A stretch of DNA of 10,468 nucleotides from Methanobrevibacter sp. (GTDB lineage Archaea; Methanobacteriota; Methanobacteria; Methanobacteriales; Methanobacteriaceae): positions 1 to 10,468 of the forward strand of contig JAITOM010000382.1 in NCBI GenBank assembly GCA_031289975.1. The letters are read 5' to 3'. This document shows, piece after piece, positions 5,395 to 10,468 of this stretch. Within the stretch, counting starts at the first letter, position 1. The number at the start of each line of letters is the position of its first letter. Both the position numbers and the translations under genes were made by a program. Below the pieces are notes generated by a model that saw only the letters and a program-made list of their open reading frames with translations, was not told the DNA's origin and searched no databases.

Positions 5395-6627
5395 CTATTT
5401 AAATTCTAATCCTCCTTTTGGACATGCTTCAATACATTGTTCACAGAGTGTACAGAATCCTACAAGAGGTAATGGTCCGTTGTCTTTGAATTTCAACATG
5501 TTATATGGACATACATCGATACAATCTCCACATTGAGTACATTTTGAAGGGCTGAATTGAATTCTTTCTCTTTCATATAATTTCCCATCATGTAATTTTT
5601 CAATTGGAGTCAAATGTAACGCATCTTCTGGGCAAACTGATGCACATGCACCACATCTTGCACACATTGTAAAAGATGGTTCGCCTGCATTTTTAATGGA
5701 TTCAGGAGCTTGCACTCCATTTTTCCTCACTACCCTAATTGCTTCAGTTGGACATTTGTTTGCACATGCACCTATAAAACTACATTTTTCAGGAATATTA
5801 ACTATTCCAAGTTCATTAGTAGGTAAAGCATCTCCAAGAGTCATGTCTAATGTTATAGCATCGACAGGACAGACATTTGCACAAAGTCCACAACTTGGAC
5901 AGTTTTTTGGAACTTTCACTGTTAAATTAAAACCTTTAGAATCTATAAAGCTTCCAGGACATGCATCAACACAATTATTACAACCAATACATAGATCAGT
6001 GTTTACTTCAAAAGTCGTGATTGTTTTGCTACGTTTTACAGGTCTTTTACCAGATATAAATACTGCATCCCAAGGACATGTTTGTGAACAAACACCACAT
6101 TTAATACATGTATCCTCGTTAATGGATATTTCTCCACCAATTTTATCTAGAGTAATTGCATTAACTGGGCATTCTTCAAGACACATACTACAACCAACAC
6201 AATCTTTAATATATGTAGCTCCTTGAATATCTAAATCACGAGTTTTGGGTTCTTTGTATCCGTGAATTCCAATGACTTCAACTGGACATATATCTAAACA
6301 TTTTCCACACATTACACAGTAACCATGTAAAGGTAATCTTGATTCTGGTTCGAGTGTAAGTGTCTTTTGTGGACATACATCAACACAATCACCGCATTGA
6401 TCACATTTAACAGGGTTGTAAACTATTCTTTTTTGTGGTATTCCATCTTCAAGTCTTAATTCATCCATATCTAAAGCATTATTAGGACAAATTTCGACAC
6501 ATTTTGGTTCACCATTACAGATGTCACAGTTAATAACTTTTTGACCATCTAAAATAATAGCTGTTGATGGACAAGTGCCTTGACAAGCCCCACATTTGAT
6601 GCAGTCTTCTTGATTGACTACTATCAT
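5395..6627 (-). CDS. mvhB: MvhB polyferredoxin of the F420-non-reducing hydrogenase operon
   Basis: This 410-residue protein is built from six tandem two-cluster ferredoxin domains, close to the known length of methanogen MvhB (about 410). Twelve motifs are visible, starting near residues 9, 34, 75, 104, 143, 174, 213, 243, 282, 322, 363 and 392. Most are C-x2-C-x2-C-x3-C-P. Motif 2 has a five-residue insert (CDICNGEPKC). Motif 9 reads CSFIGAC-x3-C, with Ile285 in place of the second Cys, so that cluster may be [3Fe-4S], ligated otherwise, or absent. Residues about 66-120 and 354-409 resemble each other closely, a trace of internal duplication. Fe-S electron storage or transfer near the Mvh-Hdr system is the accepted idea, though its precise role is unsettled. 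It is the last gene of the operon; the ATG at 6627 follows GTGAGGTT and lies 14 nt after the mvhA stop. A terminator hairpin follows. Confidence 0.96.
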   Translation of the reverse strand: MIVVNQEDCIKCGACQGTCPSTAIILDGQKVINCDICNGEPKCVEICPNNALDMDELRLEDGIPQKRIVYNPVKCDQCGDCVDVCPQKTLTLEPESRLPLHGYCVMCGKCLDICPVEVIGIHGYKEPKTRDLDIQGATYIKDCVGCSMCLEECPVNAITLDKIGGEISINEDTCIKCGVCSQTCPWDAVFISGKRPVKRSKTITTFEVNTDLCIGCNNCVDACPGSFIDSKGFNLTVKVPKNCPSCGLCANVCPVDAITLDMTLGDALPTNELGIVNIPEKCSFIGACANKCPTEAIRVVRKNGVQAPESIKNAGEPSFTMCARCGACASVCPEDALHLTPIEKLHDGKLYERERIQFSPSKCTQCGDCIDVCPYNMLKFKDNGPLPLVGFCTLCEQCIEACPKGGLEFK

Positions 6628-6641
6628 TATTCCAACCTCAC

Positions 6642-8072
6642 TTAAACTTTTTTAATTAATTGGCCTTCACTATCATAGACTTCTATTGTAGCTAATCTCA
6701 TTTGAGTATCCATAGTATGAGTAGCACAAGATAGACAAGGGTCGTATGCTCTGATAACCATTTCCATTTTGTTGAATATTTCATCCCCTACTTCAACACC
6801 AGGTTTAATGTAATCTTTAGCTACTTGTTGTATACCCATTTCCATTGCTGGATTATTTTGTATTGTTGCAACAACAATATTTACATTGGTCATTAAACCA
6901 TCATCATCAGTTTTGTAGTGGTGTATTAATGTTCCACGTGGAGCTTCAACAATACCAGCACCTTCACCAGCAACTCTTTCAATAGCATCTGGGAACTTTT
7001 TACCTGATAAGTCTCCTTCTAATCCTGCAGCTGCGCATTCAGCAGCAGCTAACAATTCAATAAGTCTTGCATAGTGGAAGAGTAACGGAGCTTGGCCATA
7101 CCCAAAGCCTTTACGGAATTCTTCTAAACGTTCTTGAGCAAGAGGAGCTTCAGCAGGCATTTTATCACAAACATTAATTCTGGATAATGGGGCGACTCTG
7201 TAAATACCCTCAGGATATCCTAATTCTTTAATATATGGGAATTTTAACCATGAGTATGGTTTAACATGTTCTGCTACAATATCTAAGTATTCGAGGTTGT
7301 TGTATTCGTATTCGATTTTAGAACCATCTTTACTTTTGATTCTTACATTTCCATTGTAAACATCCCATACACCATCTTTAACTAAACCACAATGTCTTGT
7401 ATCACCAAAGTTACCTAAGCTACCAATTAAGTCAAGGTTTGGAGTGAATACATTTTCAATTGCAAAGTCTAAAGTGGCTTGTGCTAATTCAATATTTTTT
7501 TGAGCTTTACCAAGCAAGTCTTTTTGAGTCTCATCATCCAGTTCTGTTGAAATACCTCCAGGAGTTGAAGAAGTTGGGTGAATTGGTCTTCCACCAATTG
7601 CTTTAACAATATCTAAACCATTTCTTCTCATTTCAATAGCTTGTAAAGCTAAATCAGGTTTATCTTTGATGATTTGGAAAACATTTCTCACTTTCCTATC
7701 TCCTGGGAAGTAAACAAAATCAGGAGCTGCTAAGAAGTAGAAATGAAGTGCATGGGAGTGCATGTAAGAACCCCAATTCATAATTTCTCTCATTTTGTAT
7801 GCAGCAGGTAAAATATCATCATCTTTAAACCCATAACATTGGTCTGATGCTTTAACTGCAGCTAAATGGTGTTGTACATCACAAATACCACAAATTCTTG
7901 GAACTATCCTTGGAGCTTCTTCAACAGGACGTCCTTGCATAAATTTTTCAAATCCTCTAAATTCCATAACATGTAACTTAGTATCTTGAACATTACCTCC
8001 GTCATCAAGATTTACAGTAATTTTTGCGTGTCCTTCAATACGGGTCACAGGTTCCATTGTAAGTTTAACCAT
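6642..8072 (-). CDS. mvhA: MvhA, [NiFe]-hydrogenase large subunit (F420-non-reducing)
   Basis: This 476-residue cytoplasmic subunit holds the Ni-Fe active site where H2 is split. The N-terminal ligand motif is R59-I-C61-G-I-C64 with DVQHHLAA following. The C-terminal motif is D444-P-C446-x2-C449-x2-H452. Both C-terminal ligand codons are TGT, so this is a cysteine rather than a selenocysteine enzyme. A 24-residue tail (453-476) follows His452 and should be removed by a maturation protease (HycI/HyaD type) after nickel insertion. The family mark RIEGHAKITV lies at 11-20. Length fits group 3c enzymes (about 470). The start ATG at 8072 lies 2 nt after the mvhG stop, and GGAGGG (8081-8086) sits inside the last mvhG codons, so the two are probably translationally coupled. 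It works with MvhG and MvhD and delivers electrons to HdrABC. Confidence 0.98.
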   Translation of the reverse strand: MVKLTMEPVTRIEGHAKITVNLDDGGNVQDTKLHVMEFRGFEKFMQGRPVEEAPRIVPRICGICDVQHHLAAVKASDQCYGFKDDDILPAAYKMREIMNWGSYMHSHALHFYFLAAPDFVYFPGDRKVRNVFQIIKDKPDLALQAIEMRRNGLDIVKAIGGRPIHPTSSTPGGISTELDDETQKDLLGKAQKNIELAQATLDFAIENVFTPNLDLIGSLGNFGDTRHCGLVKDGVWDVYNGNVRIKSKDGSKIEYEYNNLEYLDIVAEHVKPYSWLKFPYIKELGYPEGIYRVAPLSRINVCDKMPAEAPLAQERLEEFRKGFGYGQAPLLFHYARLIELLAAAECAAAGLEGDLSGKKFPDAIERVAGEGAGIVEAPRGTLIHHYKTDDDGLMTNVNIVVATIQNNPAMEMGIQQVAKDYIKPGVEVGDEIFNKMEMVIRAYDPCLSCATHTMDTQMRLATIEVYDSEGQLIKKV

Positions 8073-8074
8073 AT

Positions 8075-9004
8075 TTATTTCCCTCCATCTTGTTGCATTT
8101 TAGCTGGAATTAGTGCTGCTGGTAAAGTGTAAGTGTAGAAAGTACCAACAATGTCATCTAATTGATCAGCTACTCTTTCTGGGTCAATTGTTTTATCTTC
8201 ATCAACACCGTAATCTGAAGCAATAGCACTAATCATTTTTGCACCTTGATCAGATACTTTTGCTGTTGGTCCATAACATCCTCTACATTGAATTGCTACA
8301 CTTGGACATTCTGCTCCACATAATGAAATAGTAGCAGGTCCCAAACAAATTAATCCTTGGGCAATTAAACATAAATCATCTTCTGGTCTTCCAACTTCAA
8401 ATTGTCTTTTAATAACATCCATAGCTAAACCTTCAGGGGGTTTTTCTCTTGGACAAACATCACAGAGGTTGGTTGTTGGAAGTTCAACTGCTTCACCTTT
8501 AAGTAAAGCCACAACAGCTTGAGCGACAACATCAGATCTTGGAGGGCATCCAGGAACATTTAAGTCCACATCAATTACTTCTCCTAATGGTCTAACTCTA
8601 CTTTCTAAGTGTGGTACATCTTCGTTAGGTATAATCTCTTCAGGGTTAACAGTACTTGGAGAATTAATATACGCTTCGGTTTCTAATTCTTTAACTGTAT
8701 GTAAATTACCTAATCCTGGAACTCCACCATAACATGCACAAGTACCGTAGTTAATAATAAATCCAGCTTTTTCTCTTAATTTCTCTGCTAATTCTCTATT
8801 TTCTTCATTTCTAATTCCACCTTCTATGATAACAACATCCATTTCAGGAATTTCATCATATTTGGTATCCATTAGAACTGGAGAGAATTGAAACTCAGCA
8901 AGATCTAAAACATCTAATAAAGATTCGTGAAAATCAGCAATAGATAAGTGGCAACCAGAGCATCCTCCTAACCACATTGTTCCTATTTTTGCTTTTTCTG
9001 CCAT
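8075..9004 (-). CDS. mvhG: MvhG, [NiFe]-hydrogenase small subunit
   Basis: This 309-residue subunit carries electrons from the Ni-Fe site of MvhA through Fe-S clusters to MvhD. Proximal-cluster ligands are recognisable as C15 and C18 (GCSGCH), C89 (YGTCACYGG) and C153 (VPGCPPR). The second half has eight further cysteines for two more [4Fe-4S] clusters: C181, C184, C212, C220, C229, C233, C240 and C243. There is no twin-arginine signal peptide, which fits a cytoplasmic group 3c enzyme. Length is normal for the family (about 300). The start at 9004 is supported by GGAGGAAT a few bases upstream. It lies 15 nt after the mvhD stop and 2 nt before the mvhA start. Confidence 0.97.
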   Translation of the reverse strand: MAEKAKIGTMWLGGCSGCHLSIADFHESLLDVLDLAEFQFSPVLMDTKYDEIPEMDVVIIEGGIRNEENRELAEKLREKAGFIINYGTCACYGGVPGLGNLHTVKELETEAYINSPSTVNPEEIIPNEDVPHLESRVRPLGEVIDVDLNVPGCPPRSDVVAQAVVALLKGEAVELPTTNLCDVCPREKPPEGLAMDVIKRQFEVGRPEDDLCLIAQGLICLGPATISLCGAECPSVAIQCRGCYGPTAKVSDQGAKMISAIASDYGVDEDKTIDPERVADQLDDIVGTFYTYTLPAALIPAKMQQDGGK

Positions 9005-9019
9005 TATAATTCCTCCAAA

Positions 9020-9448
9020 TTAAGCTTTAGCATTCAACTGGTCTTTCAAATGTGAATGTCCTAAATCTTTAATTCTATTAACCATCATTCTAACGGTTCC
9101 AGCGAATTTTTCACCTTCAGATGCGGAAATCCAGTCGTGGTATATTCTTTCTCTACCAATACCAACACCATCAGCTAACTTATAAATTAATCTCATTCTA
9201 CGATCTAACTTATAATTTCCTGCATCGTAGTGACAGTCACCGTGGTGACACCCAGCTACAATAATACCGTCTGCTCCTTCTCTAAACGCCTTCAATACGA
9301 ATTGAGGCTCTATTCTTCCAGAACACATTACCCTAATAACTCTAATATTTGGTGGGTATTGCATTCTTGATGTTCCTGCAGTATCTGCTCCACCATAGGA
9401 ACACCAGTTGCAACAAAACATTACAATTTTTACATCATCATCAGCCAT
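9020..9448 (-). CDS. mvhD: MvhD, [2Fe-2S] subunit linking hydrogenase to heterodisulfide reductase
   Basis: This 142-residue protein is the electron conduit from MvhAG to HdrA in the MvhADG-HdrABC complex, which couples H2 oxidation to reduction of CoM-S-S-CoB and ferredoxin by flavin-based bifurcation. The conserved cysteines are visible: C12, C13 and C16 (FCCNWCSYGGAD), C42 (VMCSGR), and C67 and C72 (AGCHHGDCHY); these ligate the [2Fe-2S] cluster. Length is typical (about 140). The ATG at 9448 has a strong ribosome binding site (GAGGAGG) about 10 nt upstream. It is the first gene of the operon and follows a long promoter region. The order D-G-A-B is that known from Methanothermobacter. Confidence 0.97.
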   Translation of the reverse strand: MADDDVKIVMFCCNWCSYGGADTAGTSRMQYPPNIRVIRVMCSGRIEPQFVLKAFREGADGIIVAGCHHGDCHYDAGNYKLDRRMRLIYKLADGVGIGRERIYHDWISASEGEKFAGTVRMMVNRIKDLGHSHLKDQLNAKA

Positions 9449-9566
9449 AGAGATTATCCTCCTCTATTAAAATATTTTTAGATTTTCATCTTTAATTAGA
9501 TTTTATATCAGAAAAATTTAAAATGCAAATACAATATTAATATAATATATTCAATTGGGTTATGTA

Positions 9567-9583
9567 ATTGTTATATAAACAAT
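9567..9583 (-). promoter_or_regulatory. Candidate mvh promoter with a dyad over the TATA box
   Basis: The minus strand reads ATTGTTTATATAACAAT. It contains TTTATATAA, matching the methanogen TATA consensus, flanked by perfect 6-bp inverted arms (ATTGTT / AACAAT). Transcription would start near 9550, giving a leader of about 100 nt before mvhD. The dyad could be an operator, since a bound regulator there would block TBP; this is inference. Confidence 0.45.
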
Positions 9584-9717
9584 ATAAAAGATTACATTTT
9601 ATTAATTTAAACATAAAATATTAAAATTAATTAGCTTATAGAAATTTTCTTCAAATTTAATTTAAAATCTTATTTTTTATGAAAGCCTAAATTTTTTTTA
9701 AATTTTTTGTACTTTTG

Positions 9718-9734
9718 AATTACTTAATGTAATT
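9718..9734. repeat. Small inverted repeat in the intergenic region
   Basis: AATTAC, a 5-nt centre TTAAT, then GTAATT form a 17-bp dyad. It is flanked by two copies of TTGTACT. It lies between the mvh promoter and the plus-strand promoter candidate, so an operator role is possible but unproven. Confidence 0.45.
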
Positions 9735-9802
9735 TCATTGTACTGGTAACTATATTAATTTCTAAATAATATAAACCTTACTTAGAAAAATAAATCAAAA
9801 AC

Positions 9803-9812
9803 TTTATATATA
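9803..9812 (+). promoter_or_regulatory. Candidate plus-strand promoter in the gene-free region
   Basis: TTTATATATA is preceded by A-rich AAAAAC, a good match to a methanogen TATA box with its BRE. A start would fall near 9833. Only very short frames follow (for example 18 codons, MDYNKIIMKILKMIISIR), so the product could be a small RNA, a long leader for a gene beyond the window, or nothing. Confidence 0.35.
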
Positions 9813-10302
9813 ATATTAAGTTTTTTAAAAATAATATTATGAAAAATTTTTTAGAGGTTTAAATTTATTTAAATGATAAAATGGACTATAATAAAATCAT
9901 CATGAAAATTTTAAAGATGATTATTTCTATAAGATAAATAAGCTGCTTTATTTACACACATAAAACTTAAATAATATTAAATAGATATAAACATAATATT
10001 TAATGGGCTTTAAACCATTTAAATGTAAATATTCAAAATATTAATCCTTTAAAAATTAAGGTTTGACTAAATTTTTTAGATCATAATTTAATATACTAAT
10101 AAGTAGAAATAGTAATAATATTTACAATTATTTTATTAAAATTTTAAAAATTTATTTAATAATACAAAAATTGATTTGTTTAGGTCATGTTAGTTATTTT
10201 TTCATGAATATAATTTAAATAACTTATTTTTAATTTTATCTAAAAATTTGGAATTATTTTTTTAAAAATTGAAAATAATTTTATTATAGTGATGTAAAAA
10301 AT

Positions 10303-10468
10303 GTTTGTAAGTAATCATTATTTTTAAATATCTTATTTTTATAAATTTTAAATTAATTTTTTAAATAATAATTTTTATTTATTTATTTTTAAAAATAATA
10401 ATTATAATTTTTTTAATTAAAAATTTGACATTTATGATGTAATTTAAAAAATTTCATTACTTACAAAC
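10303..10468. repeat. 13-bp inverted repeat pair at the right edge
   Basis: GTTTGTAAGTAAT at 10303-10315 is exactly inverted as ATTACTTACAAAC at 10456-10468, enclosing 140 bp of almost pure A/T. The right arm ends at the window edge, so the repeat may be longer. It could be the ends of a small non-autonomous element or a dyad; no coding sequence lies between. Confidence 0.55.

Larger units (their letters stand above)
9449..10468. other. Gene-free A/T-rich region upstream of the mvh operon
   Basis: About 1 kb without a supportable gene on either strand. It contains the mvhD ribosome binding site and leader, the mvh promoter candidate (9567-9583), a dyad at 9718-9734 and a plus-strand TATA candidate at 9803-9812. 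It also has a stem AATCATC / GATGATT around 9896-9925, a stem AATGG / CCATT around 10002-10019, and the 13-bp inverted repeat at the right edge. Nothing resembles a tRNA, rRNA or CRISPR. Confidence 0.65.

Noticed and set aside
5696..6226. Plus-strand open frame of 176 codons
   Set aside because: It is antisense to mvhB; the His/Gln/Thr-rich repeats mirror the Cys-rich ferredoxin motifs on the true strand.
6642..8072. Selenocysteine version of MvhA
   Set aside because: Both ligand codons in the C-terminal DPCLSCATH motif are TGT and no in-frame TGA is present.

Overview
The window looks like a chromosomal segment of a hydrogenotrophic methanogenic archaeon of the family Methanobacteriaceae, most likely Methanosphaera or Methanobrevibacter. 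The reasons are: (i) an intact mvhD-mvhG-mvhA-mvhB operon for the F420-non-reducing [NiFe]-hydrogenase and its 12-motif polyferredoxin, (ii) extreme A+T richness with long intergenic regions that are almost purely A/T, (iii) TTTATATA-type archaeal TATA elements, and (iv) small secreted proteins with many N-glycosylation sequons. Genus and species cannot be fixed from the sequence alone.

Layout. Positions 1-1073 (minus strand) hold three tandem genes for small secreted proteins. The last runs off the left edge. They share near-identical signal-peptide DNA or start-site DNA but have unrelated mature parts. Positions 1146-1594 (minus) hold a 93-residue unrecognised ORF. Coding-like fragments in other frames upstream, and an in-frame extension past its stop, suggest a decayed gene. 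Positions 1595-2302 carry no gene but contain TATA-like elements, one 9-bp dyad, a G/C-rich hairpin and a possible insertion-sequence end. Positions 2303-2785 (plus) encode a cysteine-less carboxymuconolactone-decarboxylase/AhpD-fold protein and a 41-residue ORF. That ORF ends one base from the convergent stop of the next operon. Positions 2787-4705 (minus) form a two-gene operon: a CCG-domain (HdrB/LutA-like) protein, then a LUD-domain protein with two [4Fe-4S] motifs (LutB-like), overlapping as TAATG. Positions 4706-5394 are A/T-rich spacer with a duplicated block of about 54 bp, a triple 15-mer and a hairpin-plus-T-run terminator. Positions 5395-9448 (minus) are the mvhDGAB operon. Positions 9449-10468 are a gene-free spacer of about 1 kb, holding the mvh promoter region, a plus-strand promoter candidate and a 13-bp inverted repeat at the window edge.

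How the genes work together. MvhA (Ni-Fe site) and MvhG (three Fe-S clusters) oxidise H2. MvhD ([2Fe-2S]) passes electrons to HdrA of the heterodisulfide reductase, encoded elsewhere, where flavin-based bifurcation reduces CoM-S-S-CoB and ferredoxin. MvhB is a polyferredoxin of the same operon. The LUD/CCG pair is also an Fe-S redox module, but it sits in a separate operon and its substrate in methanogens is unknown. No CRISPR array, tRNA, rRNA or complete mobile element was seen.
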